Below, piece by piece: positions 41,561 through 49,399 of a DNA stretch of 64,000 nt. Origin of the DNA: Mycolicibacterium sp. CBMA 234 (GTDB lineage Bacteria > Actinomycetota > Actinomycetes > Mycobacteriales > Mycobacteriaceae); contig NZ_MPKW01000020.1 in the NCBI RefSeq assembly GCF_009729415.1, positions 1-64,000 on the forward strand. Direction: 5' to 3'. The position numbers and the translations under genes were made by a program. The notes under the pieces were generated by a model. The model was not told the origin of the DNA. It searched no databases and saw nothing but the letters and a program-made list of their open reading frames with translations. Within the stretch, counting starts at the first letter, position 1. Each line of letters opens with the position of its first letter.

Positions 41561-42187
41561 ATGGGCGACGAGGCGCTACAAACGGTTCAGGCCAGGAGCG
41601 GTAAGCGGCGCCGCGAGACGACCATCGCCGATGTGCTGGAAGCTACCCGCCGGCTGCTCAGATCGGGGATCCCGGTAGCCCGTCTGAGCGTCGAGCGCAT
41701 TGTGGCCGAGGCCGGCATAGCTCGCGCCACCTTCTATTTGCATTTCTCTGACAAGCATGCGTTGATCGCACGCCTTGCCGAAGACGAAGTTGCTTGGCGA
41801 GACGAGATTGGAGCCGACGTGCTCGCCGGTCCCGGCCTCACCCGGACGACCCTCGAGGCGATGATGAAAGACATCGTCGACCGTTGGGTCGCCGAGCGGG
41901 AAGTGCTCGCCGCCATAATCGAACTCGCCGAGTATGACCCACAGGTGAGCGTTATTTGGCGGTCTGCCATGCACTCGGTCGCGGAGAAGGCCGCGGTTCA
42001 GTTCCGAGCTCGTTGGGCGTCCAATGATGTCAATAGGCCCGCCGATCCAACCACCGTTGCGGAGATATTCACCTGGATGTTCGAACGGTGCTGCCACCAA
42101 ATGGTCCGCGACGAGGCGCGAGCCGAGGCGGTCGCAAGCTCGATGGCAGAAATCATCTGGCGCGTCCTGAACTACACAGCCACATAA
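41561..42187 (+). CDS. TetR-family regulator
   Basis: 208 aa. HTH: LSVERIVAEAGIARATFYLH then FSDKHALIARLAEDEVAWRD. Terminal helix MAEIIWRVLNY as in TetR 30967. Divergent from the AveC copy 3 operon, with the large palindrome at 41196-41240 between them and a TetR fossil next to it. Followed by an intrinsic terminator. Probably represses the 41117-37306 operon; ligand unknown, presumably a pathway intermediate. Confidence 0.9.
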   Translation: MGDEALQTVQARSGKRRRETTIADVLEATRRLLRSGIPVARLSVERIVAEAGIARATFYLHFSDKHALIARLAEDEVAWRDEIGADVLAGPGLTRTTLEAMMKDIVDRWVAEREVLAAIIELAEYDPQVSVIWRSAMHSVAEKAAVQFRARWASNDVNRPADPTTVAEIFTWMFERCCHQMVRDEARAEAVASSMAEIIWRVLNYTAT

Positions 42188-42224
42188 CGTCCCTGGGTTA
42201 CGCGTACCGCCGACTAAATGGAAA

Positions 42225-42268
42225 TACCCAGGCCGGCGGGAAGTCGCCGACGGCCTGGGTACGTTTTT
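42225..42268. terminator. Intrinsic terminator
   Basis: Perfect 11-bp stem (TACCCAGGCCG / CGGCCTGGGTA) with a 15-nt loop followed by CGTTTTT on the plus strand. Ends the TetR transcript; the convergent family A gene ends at 42292, so it may serve both. Confidence 0.8.
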
Positions 42269-42291
42269 GCGCGTGATACGCGATGTTGCGG

Positions 42292-43074
42292 CTATCCGCG
42301 CACGGACGCGAGGTGGTCGATCCGCGCCCGCAACTCGGCGACCTCGTCTTCGAGTCGCGCGTCGAGTTCGCTCGACTCACCATCGTCTGCGCCAACGGCT
42401 TTGAGCAGGTAGATGAAGTTCGGCACGAACCACAGCAGGAAGGTCGTGACCGGGACGTACCACACCAACAGGCCGTTCCAGGCCAACGGACCGGTCTTGA
42501 AGAACACCAGGAAGCTCGCCGGGCTGAACATCAGCGCCAGCCAGATGTTCGCGTAACCCAGCCAACGCGGAAATATCGGCTCTGGCCGCTTGTCGACCAA
42601 TATCGCCACGCCGAACAACGCCAGCTCCAACACGAAGGTCGAGATCACGCCCAGGAAGAAGAACCAGCTCAGGTCGAACAATGCACGGGTCACGTTGGGG
42701 TCGGTGTCGGCCCGGTATGTCGAGACCAGCATGAACACGTACGGGATGACGAATTCGACCGTGGCCAGTGCGCCCAACGCCAGTGCGGTGTAGGCCATGA
42801 TCGGCCGGGTGCCCTCGATGCGCTTCATCTGAATGGTGAATGACGACAGGAACGGCATCAGCAGCGGGCAGGACGCCAGACAGATCACGACGCCGATCCG
42901 GATTCCGGTCCGGTGCGCGTCGATCATCGCGGCCACCTCGGCGGCGCTCTGGTTGGGGGAGGGCGGCGGCCAGAACCCGGCCACCACGAACCCGACGACG
43001 AAGAGCAGGCCCATCACCGGTCCGGCCCAGATACAGGCTTTCTGGACCCGCTTGCTCGTCTCAAGCGCCAGCAT
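42292..43074 (-). CDS. Polytopic membrane protein, family A (copy 2 of 4)
   Basis: 260 aa, seven helices plus a C-terminal charged coiled-coil (SSELDARLEDEVAELRARID). Family A marks: VVGFVVAGFWPPPSPNQSAA then EVAAMIDAHRTGIRIGVVIC, ELALFGVAILVDKRPEPIFP, RWLGYANIWLALMFSPASFL and FFKTGPLAWNGLLVWYVPVT. Its start overlaps the family B stop by 14 bp, so A and B proteins are made together and likely form a unit. Function unknown. Confidence 0.75.
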   Translation of the reverse strand: MLALETSKRVQKACIWAGPVMGLLFVVGFVVAGFWPPPSPNQSAAEVAAMIDAHRTGIRIGVVICLASCPLLMPFLSSFTIQMKRIEGTRPIMAYTALALGALATVEFVIPYVFMLVSTYRADTDPNVTRALFDLSWFFFLGVISTFVLELALFGVAILVDKRPEPIFPRWLGYANIWLALMFSPASFLVFFKTGPLAWNGLLVWYVPVTTFLLWFVPNFIYLLKAVGADDGESSELDARLEDEVAELRARIDHLASVRG

Positions 43075-43819
43075 GTGTAACTCCCAATTGTGTTGTAGGG
43101 GTGACTGACTCGGGTAGTGACTTCGGAAGCCGCTTGACCGCCACCAGTACGCCGGCGCCCACGACGGTGCACACGACCCAGATTGCGTAATACCAGGGCG
43201 ACCGGAACTGTGGTCCGAAGAACGTGGTCAGAGCGATGAACCAGCAGGTGATCATGCCGAGGAAGGCCCACCAGACGATCGGCGCGGTGCCCGCCGAGGT
43301 GCGGCGGCGCAGCAGCACACCGACATATAGCAGGGGTAGCGCCGCATTGGCGATGCAGAAGTAGGTGATGGCCAGCGGGTCACCCATGGATTCCCAGAAG
43401 ATGTTCCAGACGATGATTGCTGCCACGGCCCCGCCGATGATCAGTGCGGTGAACTGCTGCCGAGTGGCCGATGGCCACAGTTCCTTGTGGCCGTACTGGA
43501 TGGCTTGCACGACGTAGAGCACTTCGAAGGTAACTGTGAGTAGCAGTGCGGCCCAGAATAATTGGACATACCACTGGCCGATTGCGCCCGCGTAGTGGTT
43601 GAACCAGGTGTTGTAGTGCGCGACGAAGGTGCCGTCCCCAGCGAGCCAGAACAGGGTGGCCAGGATGGGGATGGAGACGACCTTCTCCCGGCGCGCGATC
43701 ACGAACGCGCCGAAGAACCAGATGTAGTTGAAGATCATCGCCACCGCGCAGAGCGACAGGATCCAGAACTTGTTGTGGTCGATGGTGGCCAGGGTGGCGA
43801 AACCGTCGTATTGCAGCAT
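43061..43819 (-). CDS. Polytopic membrane protein, family B (copy 2 of 2; Pyr4/PaxB-cyclase-like layout)
   Basis: 252 aa, seven helices. ATG 43819 with TAGGAG 8 nt upstream. Landmarks: IFNYIWFFGAFVIARREKVV, SIPILATLFWLAGDGTFVAH, GQWYVQLFWAALLLTVTFEV and LYVVQAIQYGHKELWPSATR. The NY-x12-RREKVVSIPI pattern is the part that most resembles Pyr4-type terpene cyclases. Translationally overlaps the family A gene downstream. A perfect palindrome lies 125 bp upstream, next to the divergent TetR gene at 43979. Confidence 0.7.
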   Translation of the reverse strand: MLQYDGFATLATIDHNKFWILSLCAVAMIFNYIWFFGAFVIARREKVVSIPILATLFWLAGDGTFVAHYNTWFNHYAGAIGQWYVQLFWAALLLTVTFEVLYVVQAIQYGHKELWPSATRQQFTALIIGGAVAAIIVWNIFWESMGDPLAITYFCIANAALPLLYVGVLLRRRTSAGTAPIVWWAFLGMITCWFIALTTFFGPQFRSPWYYAIWVVCTVVGAGVLVAVKRLPKSLPESVTPTTQLGVTHAGA

Positions 43820-43829
43820 TTCGATACTC

Positions 43830-43919
43830 CTAATTCACCGCTGCGGCGTGCCGGTGGACGGCTGGGCGGGCCGGCATGGCGATGTTGAGCGTGTGGACGT
43901 CTATCGGGTGCAAATCCAT
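43830..43919 (-). CDS. Possible 29-aa leader peptide
   Basis: MDLHPIDVHTLNIAMPARPA then VHRHAAAVN; AGGGGAG lies about 8 nt upstream of its ATG and the stop is 10 bp before the next start. It sits between the palindrome at 43944 and the family B gene. Could be a small protein or leader; too short to be sure. Confidence 0.3.
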   Translation of the reverse strand: MDLHPIDVHTLNIAMPARPAVHRHAAAVN

Positions 43920-43943
43920 GACCGGAGCTCCCCTCGAAGGCGC

Positions 43944-43963
43944 TAGTGAGTGAATACTCACTA
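43944..43963. promoter_or_regulatory. Perfect palindromic TetR operator
   Basis: TAGTGAGT-GAAT-ACTCACTA, perfect 8-bp arms, 16 bp before the TetR GTG start and upstream of the divergent A/B operon. The ACTCACT half-site is a common TetR operator form. Very likely the autoregulatory site of the gene at 43979. Confidence 0.7.
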
Positions 43964-43978
43964 CGGTATCATCGGGGT

Positions 43979-44605
43979 GTGGCAGGTCACAAGAGTTCGG
44001 CGACACCTTCGGGGCGTCGCCCTCGGCGGAGCTCGGCGGAGGTTCGCGCGCAGATCCTGGCTGCCGCAGTGGCACTGTTCGCCGAACGCGGCTACGGCAA
44101 CACCACAACTCGGGAGATCGCCTCCCGTGCGGAAGTCGCCGAGCAGGTGATGTTCCGGATTTATCCGACCAAGCAGGCGTTGTTCGACGCTGCGATCGTG
44201 GAACCGTTCGACGTATTTCTGACCGAGTTCACCGCGCGTTGGATGGCCGCCCCCACACCTGGCGGAGCGCCCGAAGAGGTGCTGCAGCAGTTCGTCGATG
44301 AGTTGTACGATTTGGTTCGCAAGAACCGCGAACTTGTTGCGGCACTTGCGGCTTCGGGTTCCCTCACGGCCAGGACCCAGCCGGCGCTGGGGAAGTTGGT
44401 GGAAGTGGGTACCGCCATTGCCGCGACCCATGGCTTGCCGTTCGACCCGGAACTGTCGGTGCGGATTGCTGCGGTGATGGTGGTGTCGGTGACCATGCTC
44501 GAGGATCAGCTTTTCGCCGGTGCAGGGGACAGGCTGCGCGCGGAGATGGTCCGGATGTTGATCGGTGCTGCGCGGTACATTCCCGGCTCCGATGGACGTG
44601 CGTAG
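43979..44605 (+). CDS. TetR-family regulator
   Basis: 208 aa from GTG 43979; the frame is open to 43946 but that would start inside the operator. HTH: AAVALFAERGYGNTTTREIA then SRAEVAEQVMFRIYPTKQAL. The second helix pattern EVAEQVMFRIYPTK is close to the double-TetR second unit style (SESVLYRHFGSK). Divergent from the family A/B operon with a perfect operator between, so it is the probable repressor of 43919-42292. Confidence 0.9.
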   Translation: MAGHKSSATPSGRRPRRSSAEVRAQILAAAVALFAERGYGNTTTREIASRAEVAEQVMFRIYPTKQALFDAAIVEPFDVFLTEFTARWMAAPTPGGAPEEVLQQFVDELYDLVRKNRELVAALAASGSLTARTQPALGKLVEVGTAIAATHGLPFDPELSVRIAAVMVVSVTMLEDQLFAGAGDRLRAEMVRMLIGAARYIPGSDGRA

Positions 44606-44642
44606 GCAAGCACCTGCTCGGCATCGTCCTACCTCAATAGCG

Positions 44643-44689
44643 TTCCGCTTGCCCGTATCCAGACGGGTGCCGGCTACGGGCAAGCGGAA
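44643..44689. terminator. Hairpin between convergent genes
   Basis: Perfect 15-bp stem (TTCCGCTTGCCCGTA and its complement) with a 17-nt loop between the TetR stop (44605) and the WS/DGAT stop (44695). No T-tract; suits a bidirectional mycobacterial terminator. Confidence 0.65.
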
Positions 44690-44694
44690 TCTGG

Positions 44695-46086
44695 CTATCC
44701 CAGTGCCAGGATTTCGTCGAGGCCTTCCTGCATGCACGACCACAGCAGCTCCTGGTCATCGAAGACCTCGCCGTCGGCATTCATTGCGATACAGCACGTT
44801 CCACAGTGCGTGCACATCGCTGAGGTCAGGACTGTGCCGGGCAGCGGTGCGAACACGAACATCCGGTCGAAGCGCGCACCGGCCATGTACCGGTCCTCGG
44901 TAATTCCCGGCCAGGAACTGGTCGTCAGCACCGCGCCGCCGACCGATCCCAGAATCGACGCCGCCACCCCGGAGGGCGTGCGATTGAGCAAGGGCGTGAT
45001 TGCACCGAGGAAGCCCAGTGCGGGCTCGTTCCGCACGTGGTCGACCCGTTCGTGCATCGCCTGAATCCGTTCCTTCGGGTCGGCGATGCTGGATGGCACG
45101 AGGAAGTAGGCAGCGGCGAAATCGTTGCCGCCCTTGGCATCTGCTGCTGCTCGCATAGCAACCGGCATGGAGATCGGAACGTCTTGCAGATCTTCGCCCT
45201 TGGCGGCGCAGTAGCGGCGCAATCCACCGAGGAGCGCGCTGACATAGGCGTCGTTCAGCGTGCCGCCGGCGGCCTTGGCCGCGCGGCGCAGTTCGCTGAA
45301 TTCACATTCCATGGTTCCGTAGCGCCACATCCTTCTTGACCCACCCCGCAGGACGTTCGAGGGATTCTTCGGCGGTGGTCCTGCGACCCGTGACAGAGAC
45401 TGCAGGTAATCGGCCGTCGATCGCGGATGCGAGACGGCTTTCGTCAAAGCACGGCCACCGTCCAGCAATGCCTTCGGCGTGTCCAGGAGCTGTCGACCGA
45501 GCTGGTGGGCTGCGATGCCAATAGGGCTGCGCCGCTCCGGTTCTCGTACCGGCGTGGGCTTGTCAGGCTGGTGCTCGCGGCCCTGGTTCAGGACGCGCTC
45601 GTGCAGCCTGGCCAGCGCCAGACCATCCATGAACACGTGGTGCGCGTGCATGATGTAGGCCGCCCGACCATTCTCCAACCCTTCGACCAGATAGCCCTCC
45701 CAGGGCGGACGGGTTCGATCGAGGGGAGTGAGTCCGATCGTCTGTGCGAGCTCGAGCAGCTGGCGGTGGTTTCCCGGTTCAGGCAGCGAGACCCGCCGCA
45801 CGTGGAAATCGATGTCGAACGCCGGATCGTCTTCCCACATGGGTGTTCCCACCGGGATGACCGGCTCGACGACCCGTTGAGCGAACCGGGGCACGATCTC
45901 GACGAACCACTCATGGGCGGCATGTAGCCGGTCCCAGTCCGGCACCTGGTCGAGAAGCTGAACGATGACCCCGGACCAAGCACCCTCCGGATGCCGGTCG
46001 GTGCGCCACATCAGCGCGTCCAGTTCGGATAGCGACTGTTCGCGTCCCCAGTTCTCCAGGTCGGCCCACAGTTCGTCGGGTTCCAT
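44695..46086 (-). CDS. Wax ester synthase/diacylglycerol acyltransferase (WS/DGAT)
   Basis: 463 aa. The active-site motif HHxxxDG is intact in YIMHAHHVFMDGLALARLHE near residue 155, and PPWEGYLVEGLENGRAAYIM matches the family. C-terminal half: GTLNDAYVSALLGGLRRYCA and TSSWPGITEDRYMAGARFDR. ATG 46086 with GAGGAGTGAGGA upstream. These enzymes esterify acyl-CoA to diacylglycerol or to long-chain alcohols; in a cluster of hydrophobic-compound enzymes it could esterify an alcohol product. Some mycobacterial members take non-fatty alcohols, so the acceptor is open. Confidence 0.92.
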   Translation of the reverse strand: MEPDELWADLENWGREQSLSELDALMWRTDRHPEGAWSGVIVQLLDQVPDWDRLHAAHEWFVEIVPRFAQRVVEPVIPVGTPMWEDDPAFDIDFHVRRVSLPEPGNHRQLLELAQTIGLTPLDRTRPPWEGYLVEGLENGRAAYIMHAHHVFMDGLALARLHERVLNQGREHQPDKPTPVREPERRSPIGIAAHQLGRQLLDTPKALLDGGRALTKAVSHPRSTADYLQSLSRVAGPPPKNPSNVLRGGSRRMWRYGTMECEFSELRRAAKAAGGTLNDAYVSALLGGLRRYCAAKGEDLQDVPISMPVAMRAAADAKGGNDFAAAYFLVPSSIADPKERIQAMHERVDHVRNEPALGFLGAITPLLNRTPSGVAASILGSVGGAVLTTSSWPGITEDRYMAGARFDRMFVFAPLPGTVLTSAMCTHCGTCCIAMNADGEVFDDQELLWSCMQEGLDEILALG

Positions 46087-46166
46087 TCCTCACTCCTCTT
46101 CGTCGGGGCGGCGCCGGCTCCCGGATCTGTTGAATGTTGTTGTGACGGATGCGGCTTTACTGACTG

Positions 46167-47072
46167 TCAGCGGATATTGCCCGCGAGATCACCTGACATT
46201 GCGGTCAATTCGGGGCCCCAGCTCGACCATCCATGGTCACCGCCGGTAGGGAAGTCGAAATGGGCGTTCTGCCCCGTGATCATTTCGTAGTGCGTCTTGA
46301 ACACCCGGTTGCTGCCCTGCGCCTGGTCGGCGTAGCCGATCATGGCGGCGGGATCGCTGGCGGTCACAGACTGGGGGCTGAAGATCCAGAGGCGGGTGTT
46401 GTTGTCGATGAGCGCCTGCATGTGCGCGTTGGGATCGTGCCACTTCCAGCGACCGGCCTGGGGCAGTCCCCACATGTCGCGGGTGTCGGCGCCACCGAAC
46501 CGCATCATCCCCTCGGTGATGGCGCCGTTCATGTATGTCTGGTCGGGTGTCAGAAACCCCGACATCGACCCGGCGTAGCGGAACCGATCGGGGTGGAACG
46601 CGGCCTCCGCCAGCGCGGCGGTTCCGCCCTGGGAGACGCCGACAATGCCGTGTCCACCGGGAGCCAGACCTTTGTTGGCGGCCAGCCAGTCGGGCAGTTC
46701 AGACGACAGGAAGGTTTCCCACTGCTTGCTGCGGTCGCCTTCCCAGTCGGTGTACATGCTGAATGCACCTCCAGCCGGAGCGACTACGGAAATCCCTTTA
46801 CCGGCAAGGGTATTCATCGCATTGCCGGCCCGTACCCAGTTGCTGACGTCCGGCGCGGCGTTGAAGGCGTCCAGCAGGTAGACCGCGTGGCGACCACCTG
46901 CTTGAAAAGCCACCGGAATGTCGCGGCCCATCGCCCCGGACGGGACCATCAGGTACTCGACGTCGGGGCTGGCCGCTGCGGTGCCGATGGAGCCGACGAT
47001 TGCCGTACTCGCCAGTGCGGGTGCCAGCACCGTCGTGATGAGCTTGCGCAGCGCTCGCCATGTTGTCTGCAT
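46167..47072 (-). CDS. MPT51/antigen-85-family secreted protein with intact Ser and His
   Basis: 301 aa. Signal peptide ALASTAIVGSIGTAAA, mature region starting near residue 35 (SPDVEYLMVPSGAMGRDIPV). It matches M. tuberculosis MPT51 (FbpD) closely: HAVYLLDAFNAAPDVSNWVR, GNAMNTLAGKGISVVAPAGG, RFRYAGSMSGFL and GRWKWHDPN. MPT51 is the non-catalytic antigen-85 relative; in it the nucleophile elbow is GAAQGG and the His is replaced. Here the elbow is GVSQGG (Ser147), and a His occurs in GGDHGWSSW (His280), with Asp240 a possible acid. So this copy may be an active esterase or mycolyltransferase. ATG 47072 with GGAGG upstream. Confidence 0.9.
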   Translation of the reverse strand: MQTTWRALRKLITTVLAPALASTAIVGSIGTAAASPDVEYLMVPSGAMGRDIPVAFQAGGRHAVYLLDAFNAAPDVSNWVRAGNAMNTLAGKGISVVAPAGGAFSMYTDWEGDRSKQWETFLSSELPDWLAANKGLAPGGHGIVGVSQGGTAALAEAAFHPDRFRYAGSMSGFLTPDQTYMNGAITEGMMRFGGADTRDMWGLPQAGRWKWHDPNAHMQALIDNNTRLWIFSPQSVTASDPAAMIGYADQAQGSNRVFKTHYEMITGQNAHFDFPTGGDHGWSSWGPELTAMSGDLAGNIR

Positions 47073-47276
47073 TATCGCCTCCGCTGGCCTCTGAGCCTCC
47101 GGTTCCGTGACCGGCCAACTAATGCTGACATACCGCGGCCATTTTTGCGACGCGTTATTGCAAAAAACTTCCGGTTAGCCCGTTGGTGTTGGGCGGGAAT
47201 GGGATTGGCGCAAACGTCAATTCGAGCGATGTCGCCGATTCGCGAGCGCACTTACCCTTCGGCTGATCTGCGGACG

Positions 47277-47387
47277 CTACACGGGAGGGTAGGCCGGCGG
47301 CGGGTAGACGCCGCGGAGGCCCCACGGCACCCAGTTGAAGAAGTACTCGATCTCGTCACTGGCGTCGTAGTCGGGCGAGGGATCCAT
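47277..47387 (-). CDS. 36-aa acidic/proline-rich small protein
   Basis: ATG 47387 preceded by an ideal GGAGG 6 nt away. Sequence MDPSPDYDASDEIEYFFNWV then PWGLRGVYPPPAYPPV and stop. Acidic first half, Trp/Pro second half, no signal peptide. The site quality and biased composition argue for a real gene; I recall similar short proteins in mycobacteria but cannot name the family. Sits 204 bp upstream of the MPT51-like gene in the same direction. Confidence 0.6.
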   Translation of the reverse strand: MDPSPDYDASDEIEYFFNWVPWGLRGVYPPPAYPPV

Positions 47388-47496
47388 GGTGGTCCTCCAT
47401 CATCGTGTGTGGCGCCTCGGCTGGGCCGAAGGGCGGCGGCTGGGGCCCTAGTTTAGAGCGTATGCATCTCAAAATAAAGGGCGGTCCGCCGGTGGG

Positions 47497-48294
47497 TCAG
47501 GGCCGAAGCCCCGGTGTCCGGGGCGCGCGATGTGCGGAGCGCTTCTCGCGAAACGCTTTGATGGCCTCTGTGAAGTCGGGCTGTTCCTGCAACCAGCCCT
47601 GTGTGTCGGCCTCGTACCCCAGCTGTGCTGCCAAAGTCGAATCGAAGGCACGCTGATGTGCCCATTTGACCGCCGCGACGCTTCCTGCCAGCTCTGCGAT
47701 TTCGCTGCCGAGCGCCTTCGCCGCGTCTAGTGCGTTGCCGTCCTCGCACACGCGATTGACCAGGCCCCACTGCAACGCCTCGTCGGCTTTGAGATCGCGC
47801 GCCAGTAGGGCGAGTTCGTTGGCCCGCCCCAAACCGACGATCCGGGGCAGCAGCCAGGTTGCGCCGGCATCGGGTAGCAGCCCAATCTTTGTGAAGGCCA
47901 ACTGCAGTCGGGCTGACTGTGCCGCGACACGAAGATCGCATGCCAAGGCCAACGAGACGCCCGCGCCGGCCGCAACGCCGTTGATGGCGGCGATGATCGG
48001 TACGTCCGTCGACAGCATTGTTGTCACCAGTGGATTCCAGACGTCGATGAGCACGCCACGGGCACCGCCCACGGTGCCCCCGACGATGTCCGCACCGGCG
48101 CAGAATCCCCGTCCAGCCCCGGTCAGCACGATCGCCCGGATGTCAGGGTCGGCGTCGAGCTCGATGAAGGCGGCCCGCAGCTGTTCGCCTGCGGCGGGAG
48201 TGACGGCATTCAGTCGTTGTGGGCGGTTGATGGTGACGATGCCGAGCGGGCCGTCGCGCGTGGTCAGGACATCGGTTTCGATCGCGGTCGACAT
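47497..48294 (-). CDS. Enoyl-CoA hydratase/isomerase family protein
   Basis: 265 aa crotonase. ATG 48294 with GAGAGGAAAG upstream; the frame stays open to 48522 without a start site. Motifs: GIVTINRPQRLNAVTPAAGE, the oxyanion loop GAGRGFCAGADIVGG, and INGVAAGAGVSLALACDLRV then FTKIGLLPDAGATWLLPRIV. The active-site region GLLPDAGATW has Asp/Ala where some hydratases carry Glu (usually G-L-x-P-D-x-G), which fits the isomerase/hydratase PaaG-like group. Likely beta-oxidation step linked to the cluster. Divergent from the Mam gene at 48782. Confidence 0.9.
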   Translation of the reverse strand: MSTAIETDVLTTRDGPLGIVTINRPQRLNAVTPAAGEQLRAAFIELDADPDIRAIVLTGAGRGFCAGADIVGGTVGGARGVLIDVWNPLVTTMLSTDVPIIAAINGVAAGAGVSLALACDLRVAAQSARLQLAFTKIGLLPDAGATWLLPRIVGLGRANELALLARDLKADEALQWGLVNRVCEDGNALDAAKALGSEIAELAGSVAAVKWAHQRAFDSTLAAQLGYEADTQGWLQEQPDFTEAIKAFREKRSAHRAPRTPGLRP

Positions 48295-48781
48295 GTCTTT
48301 CCTCTCGGGTGTTGCACTGAGCGACGGGATGCGCCTGATGTGTGTTGACTGGGATCGGCGACGCCTGTGCGCCGGTGTTGGTGACGGGAACCCCAATAAC
48401 GCGATACTATATCTCAAAAATAGATCGCGGTCGCCGCGCTGTGTGCGGGTTGGCTGATTCTGGCTGCTCAGCGCGGTGCGGGGCGCGCTTTTGATTCTCG
48501 GTAAGACCCCGTGCCTGAGCATCGACTACCAGGTTCGAGCGGGTGATTGACAAGTGTGATCCAGGCCATTACCTTGGGTTCAGCAATTTTGATACGCACT
48601 GACTTTAAAAGATGTCGCACGTTCGCATCTCGTGCCTGACCTCGGTGAACGGCCGGATTGGACTGATTGCGGGCAGCTGCGTGCGGGGCTTGCCAGGAAC
48701 TGGGTTCTCGCCACGACGATTCGATGGCGAACTGGTCGAGGTGAGTCGGATCCGCGGCGGCACGGAAAGCAAGGAGTACAG
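48295..48781. other. Divergent intergenic region (enoyl-CoA hydratase / Mam genes)
   Basis: No supported gene in 487 bp. It holds an imperfect inverted repeat at 48401-48428 near the hydratase start, and an AT-rich patch near 48590-48610 that may be the Mam promoter. Confidence 0.5.
48401..48428. promoter_or_regulatory. Imperfect inverted repeat, candidate operator
   Basis: GCGATACTAT ... ATAGATCGC, 9 paired bases with one bulge, spacer about 9 nt, 107 bp upstream of the hydratase start. It contains ATATCTCAAAAATAGA; a similar string (CATCTCAAAATAAA) lies at 47465-47478. Confidence 0.35.
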
Positions 48782-49399
48782 GTGATAGACGATCCTGAAG
48801 AGCGATCGGCCGACGTTCCAGGCGATCTGGATGAGGCTGACCCGGATGCAGTGGAGCCTGCGGTTGGTGAAGAGGAGCAGGTCGAGTCTGGCGAAGCCTC
48901 TCGCCGCAAGCGTGGCGGTCCACTGCGGCTGGCGTTGGCCGGGGGCTTGGTTGCATCGGTGGCGATGGCGGGCACGGTCGGCTGGCTCGCGTACCGGACT
49001 TACCAGTCGCACAGGGAGCAAGACCAGCGCAATGTCATGATCCAGGCGGGTCGGCAGGCCGCGCTCAACCTCACGACCATCAATTTCGAAACGGCCGACG
49101 CCGACGTGCAGCGGGTGCTGGATTCGTCGACCGGCAGCTTCTATGACGACTTCAAGAAGCGTTCGCCGGCATTTGTTCAGGTGGTCAAGGAGGCCAAGTC
49201 CAAGTCGGTGGGCAACGTCACCGAAGCCGGCCTTCTGGGACCGATCGACGGAGGCCAGGCTCAAGTCCTGATCGCGGTCTCTGTGCATACGTCAATGAAC
49301 GGGACTGGCGAAGACCGGGCCCGGGCTTGGCGGATGCAGATCGGCTTGCAAGAAACCAAGGATGGCGTGAAAGCGTCGAATGTGGAGTTTGTACCGTGA
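48782..49399 (+). CDS. Mce-associated membrane protein (Mam-type), first of pair
   Basis: 205 aa. GTG 48782 with AAGGAG 6 nt upstream; longer readings to 48632 lack a site. Acidic N-terminus (VEPAVGEEEQVESGEASRRK), one membrane helix near residue 60 (LALAGGLVASVAMAGTVGWL), then an extracytoplasmic NTF2-like domain (AALNLTTINFETADADVQRV, DSSTGSFYDDFKKRSPAFVQ). This is the usual organisation of Mam proteins that stabilise Mce complexes. No mce operon adjoins, so it may be an orphan pair. Overlaps the next gene by GTGA. Confidence 0.85.
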   Translation: MIDDPEERSADVPGDLDEADPDAVEPAVGEEEQVESGEASRRKRGGPLRLALAGGLVASVAMAGTVGWLAYRTYQSHREQDQRNVMIQAGRQAALNLTTINFETADADVQRVLDSSTGSFYDDFKKRSPAFVQVVKEAKSKSVGNVTEAGLLGPIDGGQAQVLIAVSVHTSMNGTGEDRARAWRMQIGLQETKDGVKASNVEFVP

